Positions 56,946-64,000 of a DNA stretch of 64,000 nt are shown in pieces (the first letter of the stretch is position 1; every line of letters begins with the position of its first letter). Source of the DNA: an uncultured Alphaproteobacteria bacterium (lineage in GTDB: Bacteria; Pseudomonadota; Alphaproteobacteria; HIMB59; GCA-002718135); assembly GCA_902595425.1 (NCBI GenBank), contig CACJPV010000001.1:298410-362409 (forward strand), given 5' to 3'. The translations under genes were made by a program, and so were the position numbers. Under the pieces are notes generated by a model. That model saw only the letters and a program-made list of their open reading frames with translations. It was not told where the DNA came from and did not search any database.

Positions 56946-58379
56946 ATGATCGAACAGAAAAAAAATTTTTACATTAATGGACAATGGATAAAGCCATCAA
57001 AGCCAAATGACTTTGAAGTTATAGATCCTTCGACTGAAGAAATTTGTGCAATAATTTCACTTGGCTCAGAGAGCGATACTAATGACGCAGTAAACGCAGC
57101 TAAAAAATCATTTTTTGCTTGGTGGGATACTTCAAAAGAAAAAAAACTTGAGCTACTAAATAATTTATTAAAGATTTACCAAAAAAGATCTTTAGATATG
57201 GCTAAAGCAATTTCTCTTGAAATGGGCGCTCCAAAGGATTGGTCTATTAATGAGCAAAGTCAATCTGGAGAGGATCATATAAAAACTTTTATTAATCAAT
57301 TTAAAAATTTTGAATTTGAAAATTATTTGGATCAGGAAAAAGGAAATTATATTTCTTATGAGCCCATTGGTGTTTGCGCGCTCATTACGCCGTGGAATTG
57401 GCCAATTAACCAAATTGCACTAAAAGTATTGCCTGCACTTGCAGCTGGTTGCACAATGATTCTCAAACCATCTGAAATCGCACCATTGTCTGCAATGTTG
57501 TTTGCTGAAATGATACATGAGGCAGGCTTTCCGAAGGGTGTCTTTAATCTAGTTAACGGTGATGGACCTGGTGTGGGAACACAATTATCAAGCCACCCTG
57601 ATATTGATATGGTATCCTTTACAGGTTCAACACGCGCTGGAAAATTAATTACCAAAAATGCAGCTGATACAATAAAAAGAGTATCCTTGGAGCTTGGAGG
57701 TAAAGGAGCGAATATTGTTTTCGCAGATGCTGATGAAAAAGCTGTAAAAAGAGGAGTAAGAAGAGTATTTAATAACTCTGGTCAAAGTTGTAATGCCCCA
57801 ACACGTCTTCTTGTTGAAAAATCTATTTATGAAAGAGCAGTGAAAGAAGCAATGGAGGTTGCAGAAAAAACAGATGTAGATATTGCAAATAAAGAAGGTC
57901 GACATATTGGGCCAGTAGTATCAAAAGTACAGTATGATAAAATTCAAAATTTGATTCATGAAGGTATTAAAGAGGGCGCTAAACTTGTTGCAGGTGGACC
58001 TGACAGACCAGCGCATCTAAATAAAGGTTATTTTGTAAAACCAACGGTATTTGCAGATGTAAATAATGAGATGACAATAGCTAAAGAAGAAATCTTTGGA
58101 CCTGTTGTATCCATAATTCCTTTTTCAACTGAAGAAGAAGCTATTCAAATTTCTAATGATACTGCCTATGGTTTAACAAACTACATACAAACTAAAGATA
58201 CCAATAAAGCACAACGTGTAGCTAGACAATTACGCTCTGGAATGGTTGAAATTAATGGAGTTGGTTTTGCTGACGGCTCTCCTTTTGGTGGTTACAAACA
58301 ATCGGGTAATGGTCGTGAAGGTGGTAAATGGGGAATTGAAGAATTTTTAGAAGTAAAATCCATTAGTGGATGGGAATAA
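56946..58379 (+). CDS. NAD(P)-dependent aldehyde dehydrogenase
   Basis: A 477-residue member of the aldehyde dehydrogenase superfamily. The catalytic Cys is C282 in NNSGQSCNAPTR, the general-base Glu is E249 in LELGGKGANIV, and N151 in TPWNWPINQ completes the oxyanion hole. GSTRAGKLI is the cofactor loop. It follows malate synthase on the same strand and overlaps the TauD-type dioxygenase by ten bases. The substrate cannot be inferred; betaine aldehyde, glycolaldehyde or aminoaldehydes are candidates for similar enzymes. Confidence 0.93.
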   Translation: MIEQKKNFYINGQWIKPSKPNDFEVIDPSTEEICAIISLGSESDTNDAVNAAKKSFFAWWDTSKEKKLELLNNLLKIYQKRSLDMAKAISLEMGAPKDWSINEQSQSGEDHIKTFINQFKNFEFENYLDQEKGNYISYEPIGVCALITPWNWPINQIALKVLPALAAGCTMILKPSEIAPLSAMLFAEMIHEAGFPKGVFNLVNGDGPGVGTQLSSHPDIDMVSFTGSTRAGKLITKNAADTIKRVSLELGGKGANIVFADADEKAVKRGVRRVFNNSGQSCNAPTRLLVEKSIYERAVKEAMEVAEKTDVDIANKEGRHIGPVVSKVQYDKIQNLIHEGIKEGAKLVAGGPDRPAHLNKGYFVKPTVFADVNNEMTIAKEEIFGPVVSIIPFSTEEEAIQISNDTAYGLTNYIQTKDTNKAQRVARQLRSGMVEINGVGFADGSPFGGYKQSGNGREGGKWGIEEFLEVKSISGWE

Positions 58380-59233
58380 ATAGACGTTTGTCAAATTTAC
58401 AAGTAAATAAATTAACACCAAATATTGGTGCAGAAATTATATGTAAAAATGTATTTGAAAATTTATCCCCAAATATTTGCAATGAAATTTATAAATACTT
58501 AATTGAAAACAAAGTAATTTTTTTTCGTAATCAGAAAATTTCACCCACTCAACATATAAATTTTGCAAAAAGTTTTGGTGATATAGAACCACCTCACCCA
58601 GTTTATCCTCATGTAGATAAATTTCCTGAAATCGTTCTATTAGAAAATGATGACAAAAGACCCCCCGATACAGATGAGTGGCATACTGATCTTACATTTA
58701 GACCTAACCCTCCTTTTGCGTCAATTTTGTATAGTAGAATTATTCCACCGTATGGGGGTGATACTCTTTGGACTTGCTTATCATCAATATATGAGGCCCT
58801 ACCTCTAGAATTGAAAAAATATTTAAAAACTCTGAGAGCAGTGCATGATATGGGCGCCTTTAGAAATAACTTTACGAAAAATCAACCAATTGGAGCTGCG
58901 ATCAAGCTTAATGAAGGACATCAAAAATTTGGCAGCTCAATCCATCCAATAATAAGAACGCATCCCATAACAAAAAAAAATTACATATATATAAATCCTA
59001 GTTTTACTCATCATATTGTTGGTATGAATGCTACAGACTCAAGTAATTTATTAAATTATCTTTTTAATTTTATGAACAAACCAGAATTTCAAATACGCTT
59101 TAAATGGAGTAAAAATACTATAGCTATATGGGATAATAGGTGCACGATGCACTATGCTATCGGAGATTATATGCCAAATAAACGTAAAATGCACCGAGTT
59201 ACTGTATTGAATGATAAACGAGAAAAAAAATGA
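58370..59233 (+). CDS. TauD/TfdA family Fe(II)/2-oxoglutarate dioxygenase
   Basis: A 287-residue dioxygenase. The iron triad is H105 and D107 (EWHTDLTF) plus H261 in WDNRCTMHYAIGDY; R276 in MHRVTVL binds 2-oxoglutarate. YGGDTLWTC after the HxD motif is standard. Family members hydroxylate taurine, sulfonates, carnitine or aryloxy acids, freeing the heteroatom group. Its start overlaps the aldehyde dehydrogenase, which could oxidise the aldehyde formed, as in taurine to sulfoacetaldehyde. The start codon MGINRRLS lies in the coupled reading window; a later start is possible. A decayed argE-like gene begins on its stop codon. Confidence 0.92.
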   Translation: MGINRRLSNLQVNKLTPNIGAEIICKNVFENLSPNICNEIYKYLIENKVIFFRNQKISPTQHINFAKSFGDIEPPHPVYPHVDKFPEIVLLENDDKRPPDTDEWHTDLTFRPNPPFASILYSRIIPPYGGDTLWTCLSSIYEALPLELKKYLKTLRAVHDMGAFRNNFTKNQPIGAAIKLNEGHQKFGSSIHPIIRTHPITKKNYIYINPSFTHHIVGMNATDSSNLLNYLFNFMNKPEFQIRFKWSKNTIAIWDNRCTMHYAIGDYMPNKRKMHRVTVLNDKREKK

Positions 59234-59351
59234 ATTCCATTCAAATTTTAGAAAAACTAATTTCTTTTAATAATTTTAGTTCAAATTCCAATTTAGAGAT
59301 TATATCCTATTGTTAGAAAATTTATTAGATAAATTAGAAAAAGAGTTATAA
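59230..59351 (+). pseudogene. Remnant of an ArgE/M20-family deacetylase (N-terminal fragment, frameshifted)
   Basis: An ATG overlapping the TauD stop (ATGA) opens 28 codons, MNSIQILEKLISFNNFSSNS then NLEIISYC, ending in TAG. This matches the N-terminus of acetylornithine deacetylase/M20 peptidases (LxKLIxFxTxSxxSNLxLIxY). Shifting frame at the break continues LLENLLDKLEKEL, the expected next helix, before another stop. So about 40 of roughly 380 codons survive with one frameshift, and the rest has been deleted up to the convergent deacetylase gene. This is a homology judgement by eye on a short fragment. Confidence 0.6.
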
Positions 59352-59356
59352 AATCT

Positions 59357-60391
59357 TTAAGACGAAGAGCCCTCAAAACCTTTTAATACATTAACTGTGT
59401 TAATGCCTATTTCTTTAATAGCGTATCCACCTTCCATTACAAATAAAGTTGGTAAATTACAAGAAGCTATTTTTTTTCCAACATCAAAAAAATCATCACT
59501 TTTCAACTTAAAAAAACTAATGGGATCTTTTTCATATGTATCGACCCCTAAGGAAATTAACAATGCCTCTGGTTGATAAGATTTAATTTTTTCAATGGCA
59601 TCATCAAGAGCTTTTGTCCATTCACTATAAGGTATTCCAGGCTGCATTGGATAGTTAATATTATAACCTTCCCCTGCCCCGTTACCTTTTTCATTAGCAT
59701 AACCAAGAAAGTGTGGAAATGCCTCCTTAGGATCGCCATGAATTGACGCAAAGTAAACATCTGATCGATTATAAAATATTGCCTGTGTTCCATTTCCATG
59801 ATGAAAATCAATGTCTAAAATAAATATTTTGTTTGCACCTTTTTCAAATAACCTCTCTGCAGCAATTGCAATGTTGTTAAAAAAGCAATAACCCCCATAT
59901 TGATCCCTAGAGGCATGATGACCAGGTGGACGACATAATGCAAATAAGCTTTTTTCATCTGCTAACATATCAGTCGCTGTTAAAACTACTTTTACACCCT
60001 CATAGGCACCATCTATTGAGCCTTGACTTATAGATGTTTCATTCGCCAAACAATAATAACCAAGTTTGCCTTCTATATGATTAGGAATTTCAACAGAATT
60101 CATTGACCTGCTAGGCCATACCGTTGGAATCGCCTCCCCTTGATATCCTTCTTTTTTCCATTCATTCCAAGCTTGTTCTAAAAATTCAACATAGTTTGAG
60201 TCATGAACTTTTTTTACTATTTTTAAATCTTTAGCTTGTGGCTTTAAAACTTCACCTAAGTTTCTTGAACTAATTTCATTTAAAATATATTCCATTCTTT
60301 CAGGACATTCATAAGGTTTTATTAGTTGTCCACCAGCAAGTTCAGATTTGGAGTTTTGTTTAATATGTTTTTCAGAATAAATTGTTTTCAT
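59357..60391 (-). CDS. Histone deacetylase family protein (acetylpolyamine amidohydrolase-like)
   Basis: A 344-residue zinc amidohydrolase. H158-H159 in CRPPGHHASRD are the catalytic pair, D195 and H197 in ILDIDFHHGNGTQ and D284 in SLGVDTYEKDP are the zinc ligands, and GGYCFFNNIAIAAERL follows as in acetylpolyamine amidohydrolases and class II deacetylases. The N-terminal CPERMEYILNEI segment is typical of the bacterial polyamine type. It is the last gene of the minus-strand run flavoprotein-RidA-DUF1028-deacetylase, so it probably deacetylates a small amide such as an acetylated polyamine. Confidence 0.92.
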   Translation of the reverse strand: MKTIYSEKHIKQNSKSELAGGQLIKPYECPERMEYILNEISSRNLGEVLKPQAKDLKIVKKVHDSNYVEFLEQAWNEWKKEGYQGEAIPTVWPSRSMNSVEIPNHIEGKLGYYCLANETSISQGSIDGAYEGVKVVLTATDMLADEKSLFALCRPPGHHASRDQYGGYCFFNNIAIAAERLFEKGANKIFILDIDFHHGNGTQAIFYNRSDVYFASIHGDPKEAFPHFLGYANEKGNGAGEGYNINYPMQPGIPYSEWTKALDDAIEKIKSYQPEALLISLGVDTYEKDPISFFKLKSDDFFDVGKKIASCNLPTLFVMEGGYAIKEIGINTVNVLKGFEGSSS

Positions 60392-60414
60392 GTTTTATAT
60401 AAACTATTTAAATT

Positions 60415-61089
60415 TTATTTATTTCCTGGAACACCATAGGAAGGAGCATCTTTCGGATCCATTGCTCTTTGTAAATAATCATTAACTTGTGGTTTATAAA
60501 TTTTCCAAATTTCAAAGAGTTTGATTATAGGACAATCTTCTGTCCAGTCACATCTTAAATCAATTATAGGCCATGAGACTTGATGACTTATTTTTATTCC
60601 TGCTGAATGAATAGGTCCTGCTTCGCCACCAGCATCTAAACCACCTTTTAATCCAGCCAACATTCTATCAGCTAAATGACCTTTTGTTTTTTCAAATATT
60701 GATACTACTGATTTAGTAACTTCTTTATTTGCTAATAAGTTTCCAGCAGAAATAATATTATCACCAATAGTCTCGCCCCAAATACCAAGAGAATTGTTAC
60801 CTGAATGAATTGCTGTGTTACCTTTTGAATCAATTATTAATACCTGTCTATATTCTAAGTGCTTATTTGTTGATTTTATTTTTTCAATAACTTGTGATGA
60901 TGTTAAGCCTGTCTCAAGAAAATCAAGAGTTTTTTTTCCTAGTGATGGATCTGTTACATTTTGTGTTGAGACAGCTCCTACATTTGATCTTGTGTAAGAA
61001 CATCTAGCAGCAACAGCGGGAGATGAAGATGTAACTGCTGTACCAAGCATACCAGTTTCTTTGCATCTCGCAACTAATGAAAAAGTCAT
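60415..61089 (-). CDS. DUF1028 family protein (Ntn-hydrolase-like)
   Basis: A 224-residue DUF1028 protein: MTFSLVARCKETGMLGTAV at the start, SPAVAARCSYTRSNVGAVSTQ, then GGLDAGGEAGPIHSAGIKIS and LRCDWTEDCP near the end. The fold is related to N-terminal nucleophile hydrolases, and the family is found near amidases, RidA proteins and peptide transporters, but no reaction is established. The final residues overlap nothing; the start overlaps the ridA stop by four bases, so the two are coupled. The C-terminal extension seen in some members is missing. Confidence 0.9.
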   Translation of the reverse strand: MTFSLVARCKETGMLGTAVTSSSPAVAARCSYTRSNVGAVSTQNVTDPSLGKKTLDFLETGLTSSQVIEKIKSTNKHLEYRQVLIIDSKGNTAIHSGNNSLGIWGETIGDNIISAGNLLANKEVTKSVVSIFEKTKGHLADRMLAGLKGGLDAGGEAGPIHSAGIKISHQVSWPIIDLRCDWTEDCPIIKLFEIWKIYKPQVNDYLQRAMDPKDAPSYGVPGNK

Positions 61090-61502
61090 TCTGGCACTAC
61101 GGCAGTCGCATCAATTTCAACTAACCATTCAGGTCGTGCAAGTGCAGAGACAACTAATCCTGTTGAAACAGGATAGATCCCTTTTGTGTACTCACCAATC
61201 GTTCTGTAAACTGCTTCTCTGTTTTTTATATCAGTAATATAGACAACTATTTTTACTAAATGTTTCATCTCACCACCAGCTTCCTTAATAAGTTGTTCTA
61301 TATTTTTCATCACCTTGTGTGTTTGTTCAGTAGGATCCTTGCTATCTAAATTTACAGCATCATCCAAATTTTGTGGGCATTGACCTCTAAGCCAAATAGT
61401 TTTTCCACCTTTTGTAACTACAGCTTGACATAAATCATTATCTAGATTTTGCTCAGGATAGGTATCCTTAGTATTAAACTTTCTAATTCTCTTATGTTCC
61501 AT
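61086..61502 (-). CDS. RidA family enamine/imine deaminase
   Basis: A 138-residue YjgF/YER057c/UK114 protein. R123 in LARPEWLVEIDATAV is the Arg that holds the substrate carboxylate in active RidA enzymes, and E129 is the conserved Glu after it, so it is likely a true deaminase of reactive imines. IEQLIKEAGGEMKHLVKIVVYITD is split over the trimer interface. It lies between a flavoprotein monooxygenase (25 bases upstream) and DUF1028. A flavin oxidation of an amine would give an imine for RidA to hydrolyse, which fits the order of the genes. Confidence 0.9.
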   Translation of the reverse strand: MEHKRIRKFNTKDTYPEQNLDNDLCQAVVTKGGKTIWLRGQCPQNLDDAVNLDSKDPTEQTHKVMKNIEQLIKEAGGEMKHLVKIVVYITDIKNREAVYRTIGEYTKGIYPVSTGLVVSALARPEWLVEIDATAVVPE

Positions 61503-61527
61503 AATTTTAATAAATTCTACCTTTTAT

Positions 61528-62745
61528 TTACCTATTAGCAATATGTTCAACTACATATTTTGCATCTTTCCAAACACCCCAAATAAATGAAGAACCTCGC
61601 ATTGATAACCAGGGTAAACCTAAAAAATAAATTCCTGGAGTTTTAGCTATCCCATTTTGATGGATTGGTTTACCGTCATCACCAATAACATCAACTTTCA
61701 TCCAACTGAAATCATGTTTGTACCCTGTGGCCCAAATAACAGATGTGATATCTAATTCTTCTATATTTAATTCTAACAATGGTTTCGTAATACACGAATG
61801 TTCAAAAATAATATTTCTTGCCTCTGGTTCTTCAGGAAAAGAAAGATTATTTTTTTTTATATATTCATCCGCTTCATTTAATAAATCTAAATAGTTTTTA
61901 TCTCCATTTTCTATATTTATTTTTAAATCATTTGAAAAATATAATTTTCCATTCTCATATTTTTTCGTCATACCTAATAAGGTTATTCCGCTATGTGCAA
62001 ATTTTCTAAAATCAATTGTTTTGCCACCATCATATCCACTTACTGCAATCGTTACATGTTGTGTTCCAGGTTTTGGAGTCTTTGCTTCCCACTTTCCTAA
62101 GACACCAAGCCACCACACATTATCCTTACCTCTGTATTTTCTTGGAGGCCTATCATGAGGTCCAATAGAAAAATAAACTTTTTTGTTTGCTTTATTAAGC
62201 TCTTCAGCTATTTGAGAACCTGATGAACCTGAGCCAACTACTAAGACGGCACCTTTTTTAAGCTGTTCCGGTTTTTTATAAAATTTTGAGTGCAGCTGTT
62301 CAAGATTTGAATGATTAGGAATTATTTTTGGTATCACTGGCACCTGAAATGCTCCTGTAGCAGCAATTACATTTTTAGCTTCATATTCTTCATCAGAAGT
62401 TTGAATTAAAAAATTGTCCTTACTGTCCTTGATAACTTCAAATACATTTATGTTTTCAATAATAGGTGCTTTTATTTTTTTTGCAAATTCCTCAAAATAT
62501 TCAACAACTCTATCTTTAGATACAAAACTATCTTGATTTACGTCAGTAAATTCCAAAGTAGGAAATTTGTCATGCCAGGCAGGTCCATTAGCAACTAATG
62601 AATCCCAACGTGAAGTTCTCCAACTCTCAACCATTCTGTGTCTCTCCAAAATTAGATGATCAATTTTATGATTAGATAAATGCTCACTTGCTGCTAACCC
62701 CGCTTGACCTGCGCCTATTATCAATGTGTGTATTTTTTTACCCAT
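61528..62745 (-). CDS. Flavin-containing monooxygenase-like NAD(P)/FAD oxidoreductase
   Basis: A 405-residue two-dinucleotide-binding flavoprotein. The FAD motif is IIGAGQAGLAASEHL at the start, and the NADPH motif is VVGSGSSGSQIAEEL near residue 170. ATGAFQVPVIP and VIWATGYKHDFSW are the ATG hinge signatures of this group, close to the CzcO/trimethylamine-type and indole-acetic-acid-type flavoprotein monooxygenases. It heads the run with RidA, DUF1028 and a deacetylase. The likely chemistry is oxidation of an amine or N-heterocycle; the FxGxxxHxxxY motif of classic N-oxidising FMOs is only partly evident (SKFYKK), so the reaction is unsure. Confidence 0.88.
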   Translation of the reverse strand: MGKKIHTLIIGAGQAGLAASEHLSNHKIDHLILERHRMVESWRTSRWDSLVANGPAWHDKFPTLEFTDVNQDSFVSKDRVVEYFEEFAKKIKAPIIENINVFEVIKDSKDNFLIQTSDEEYEAKNVIAATGAFQVPVIPKIIPNHSNLEQLHSKFYKKPEQLKKGAVLVVGSGSSGSQIAEELNKANKKVYFSIGPHDRPPRKYRGKDNVWWLGVLGKWEAKTPKPGTQHVTIAVSGYDGGKTIDFRKFAHSGITLLGMTKKYENGKLYFSNDLKINIENGDKNYLDLLNEADEYIKKNNLSFPEEPEARNIIFEHSCITKPLLELNIEELDITSVIWATGYKHDFSWMKVDVIGDDGKPIHQNGIAKTPGIYFLGLPWLSMRGSSFIWGVWKDAKYVVEHIANR

Positions 62746-62870
62746 TTATGAATCGCATAAAAATTAGAATTTGTTAAAAAGTAGAGAACCAAAAAATTTA
62801 GAGTTTTTCAACTAAAATCAGAAAAAACTAACTTATTATATAAAATTATTTAGTATGAGGAATTGTATTT

Positions 62871-62877
62871 AAGGAGG
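62871..62877 (+). promoter_or_regulatory. Consensus ribosome-binding site for the 23-residue peptide
   Basis: AAGGAGG lies four bases ahead of the ATG at 62882. It is one of the few perfect Shine-Dalgarno sites in this window, which otherwise relies on overlaps and weak sites. The strength supports the reality of the very short gene. Confidence 0.85.
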
Positions 62878-62881
62878 AACT

Positions 62882-62953
62882 ATGAATAATAAATGGACTT
62901 GGGTTGTAGCAGCAATAGTTGTTATTGTAATACTTTATTTTGTGTTTTCTTAA
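62882..62953 (+). CDS. Free-standing 23-residue single-helix membrane peptide
   Basis: A 24-codon frame (with stop) encoding MNNKWTWVVAAIVVIVILYF followed by VFS: a short polar start and one strongly hydrophobic helix, with Trp residues at the interface position. It has a perfect AAGGAGG site four bases upstream and a strong intrinsic terminator nine bases downstream, so it looks like a monocistronic gene. It lies alone between the divergent flavoprotein gene and the convergent CIA30 gene. No homologue is recognised; it could be a small regulatory or assembly peptide of an inner-membrane complex. The alternative is a leader ORF, but nothing follows on the same strand. Confidence 0.75.
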   Translation: MNNKWTWVVAAIVVIVILYFVFS

Positions 62954-62961
62954 AACTTATA

Positions 62962-62998
62962 CCTCTCTTTGATTTAATATCAGAGAGAGGTTTTTTTT
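62962..62998 (+). terminator. Intrinsic terminator after the 23-residue peptide
   Basis: CCTCTCTTTGAT pairs with ATCAGAGAGAGG (12 bp with one U-G wobble, five-base loop TTAAT), followed by eight T residues. It ends transcription of the small peptide gene before the convergent CIA30 gene and may also act, less well, for the opposite strand. Confidence 0.92.
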
Positions 62999-63002
62999 AA
63001 AA

Positions 63003-63551
63003 TTAATAATAAAAAATAATTTCTGACACGGAAACATCTGAATAAAAGTCTCTACCATAAGCCACAATACCAAATGTTTGGATATCATTTCCATCAAGAA
63101 CACTGTTAGAAAATCTATGCTTAAATTCATTAAATGGTAAATCTATTATTTTCCATTCCTCATTTGCAATAAAAGTAGCATAATAGAAATCACTGTAAGA
63201 TTTTGTTTTGCTAGTACGAATAAATATATGATAAGTTTCACCATTTCCCTTAGTATTTAGACGAACACCTCTGATTTCTTTTTCAAGCGCATTGAGGTTT
63301 GCAAAAGAAAGTGTAGAGCGTAACTGTATAAATCCCCCATTGTTTTCAGTGCTTACATTACCTATAAGTCTAGCGAAGATATTATATTCATCTTCGTCAA
63401 GAAAGGCCTGGCCATTTGAAATGCCGCCCATAGTTCTGTCACTTACATAGCTCCAATATTTAGCACTTTCTTCATTAAAGGAAATGTGTATTTCCTTAGC
63501 ATTAGCATTTAGTACAAAACAAGTTATTATTAATAAAAAAATAAATCTCAT
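63003..63551 (-). CDS. CIA30 (NDUFAF1-like) domain protein with signal peptide
   Basis: A 182-residue protein with an N-terminal signal peptide (cleavage after LNANA, about residue 18), so it is probably periplasmic. The motif WSYVSDRTMGGISNGQAFL is the W-x-x-V-x-D-x-x-M-G-G-x-S signature of the CIA30 family, named after the mitochondrial complex I assembly factor; LRSTLSFANL and GETYHIFIRT-type strands continue the galactose-binding-like fold. Bacterial members' function is unknown; complex I is cytosol-facing in assembly, so a periplasmic role is likely different. It is followed only by the terminator region of the convergent small peptide. Confidence 0.85.
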   Translation of the reverse strand: MRFIFLLIITCFVLNANAKEIHISFNEESAKYWSYVSDRTMGGISNGQAFLDEDEYNIFARLIGNVSTENNGGFIQLRSTLSFANLNALEKEIRGVRLNTKGNGETYHIFIRTSKTKSYSDFYYATFIANEEWKIIDLPFNEFKHRFSNSVLDGNDIQTFGIVAYGRDFYSDVSVSEIIFYY

Positions 63552-63673
63552 ACAATATATATAGTTTAAAACTATACTCCTACCTAATCTTTTTCCATAT
63601 TAAGAAAATTTTATTCTATCAAATTTAGTTTAGACTCAAACATTTTAGAACTGTTGCGAGGTTATTTTATTAA

Positions 63674-63997
63674 TTAACTAAATTTTTTAAAAACGTTATA
63701 TACTTTTCTAGTTATTTTATACAACGTGGTATCATAATGTACGTATTTTCTAAAAATTTGACTAGTTATTTGTTCAAAATATTCTCTCAACCACTCTCCT
63801 TCTGATCTTAACCTGTACTCTTCTAGATATTTTTTATACTCCTTCTTAGAAAAAACTCTTCCATTATCTGCATATTTTGCAACTATTGGAGTAAAATCTA
63901 CATCATACAAGGAATTTATACCTTTGCCATGAAATGTTGTTTTCATAAAATTTCCTATAAGTAAATCATCAAAAATTTCATAATTAATTGCTTTCAT
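63674..63997 (-). CDS. Hypothetical protein, possibly the C-terminal part of a longer gene
   Basis: I do not recognise this. The visible part encodes up to 107 residues, mainly charged and aromatic, with helix-prone stretches such as SEGEWLREYFEQITSQIF and a basic C-terminus (KITRKVYNVFKKF). There is no signal peptide, membrane helix or clear catalytic motif. The window ends three bases beyond the first in-frame ATG with an open codon, so the gene may extend further upstream and the ATG may be internal. The 122 bases between it and the CIA30 gene show nothing. Confidence 0.5.
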   Translation of the reverse strand: MKAINYEIFDDLLIGNFMKTTFHGKGINSLYDVDFTPIVAKYADNGRVFSKKEYKKYLEEYRLRSEGEWLREYFEQITSQIFRKYVHYDTTLYKITRKVYNVFKKFS

Positions 63998-64000
63998 TAA

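Noticed and set aside
62831..62850. A -10/-35 promoter for the 23-residue peptide at the TATAAA near 62839
   Set aside because: A TATAAA is present but no -35 hexamer at usable spacing; in DNA this AT-rich it is not distinguishable from chance.

Overview
This is a strongly AT-rich, densely packed piece of a bacterial chromosome. Most neighbouring genes overlap by 1-4 bases or are separated by a few dozen, and no gap exceeds 300 bases. The aa3-type cytochrome oxidase cluster (ctaC-ctaD-ctaB-coxF-like-ctaG-ctaE-surf1), the DUF3035 lipoprotein beside lspA, the msbA-DUF374-waaA-lpxK lipid A cluster and the CIA30-domain protein point to an alphaproteobacterium. Small intergenic spaces, low GC and many periplasmic-binding-protein sugar transporters suggest a streamlined marine lineage (SAR11-like, HIMB59 or AEGEAN-169 type). 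The lineage is inference; no rRNA gene is present to settle it. I saw no tRNA, rRNA, CRISPR array, insertion sequence or prophage.

Layout. 1-12.2 kb (almost all minus strand): the end of an IolE-like isomerase, a class I glutamine amidotransferase and an O6-alkylguanine methyltransferase; a small DUF6494 gene; then flavin reductase, M16 protease, threonine synthase, M32 carboxypeptidase and the cytochrome oxidase operon. 12.2-24.9 kb: housekeeping genes, with rsmE diverging from ubiA and the lipid A/Kdo export operon, then xseA-tadA, a peptidase C26 amidotransferase, an RluB-type pseudouridine synthase, rsmD, pgi and a DUF3035 lipoprotein. 24.9-31.3 kb: lspA, ileS, ribF, xylA and an EamA permease. 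31.4-47.9 kb: a carbohydrate island with two ABC sugar transporters of different architecture, a Gfo/Idh oxidoreductase, a PhyH dioxygenase, a TIM-barrel sugar isomerase, a GlpK-like FGGY kinase, a split transketolase, a DUF2291 protein and IolD. 48-54.7 kb: a hydroxyacid dehydrogenase, an unusual all-cysteine Rieske-like protein, a three-gene set resembling the lower non-phosphorylative L-fucose/L-rhamnose route, the Leloir genes galE-galT, and sufE. 54.8-64 kb: malate synthase G, aldehyde dehydrogenase, a TauD dioxygenase, a decayed argE-like remnant, a deacetylase-DUF1028-RidA-flavoprotein set, a free-standing 23-residue membrane peptide, a CIA30 protein and an unrecognised gene.

How the parts may work together. 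The island could feed pentoses, branched or deoxy sugars and inositols into central metabolism. The isomerase, FGGY kinase and split transketolase are the three enzyme types of the known transketolase route for D-apiose, next to an ABC importer. The SDR, FAH-family hydrolase and FMN-dependent lactate dehydrogenase would convert a 2-keto-3-deoxy acid to pyruvate and lactate, then lactate to pyruvate. Both substrate-binding-protein genes are followed by a strong intrinsic terminator, which would let the binding proteins be made in excess.

Most notable: a surf1 whose membrane anchor can only be translated from a non-canonical start (ATT just after the ctaE stop); the all-Cys Rieske-like protein; a sugar permease with a periplasmic insert of about 130 residues; the 23-residue peptide with its own perfect ribosome site and terminator; and the argE fossil still carrying its ATGA-coupled start codon.
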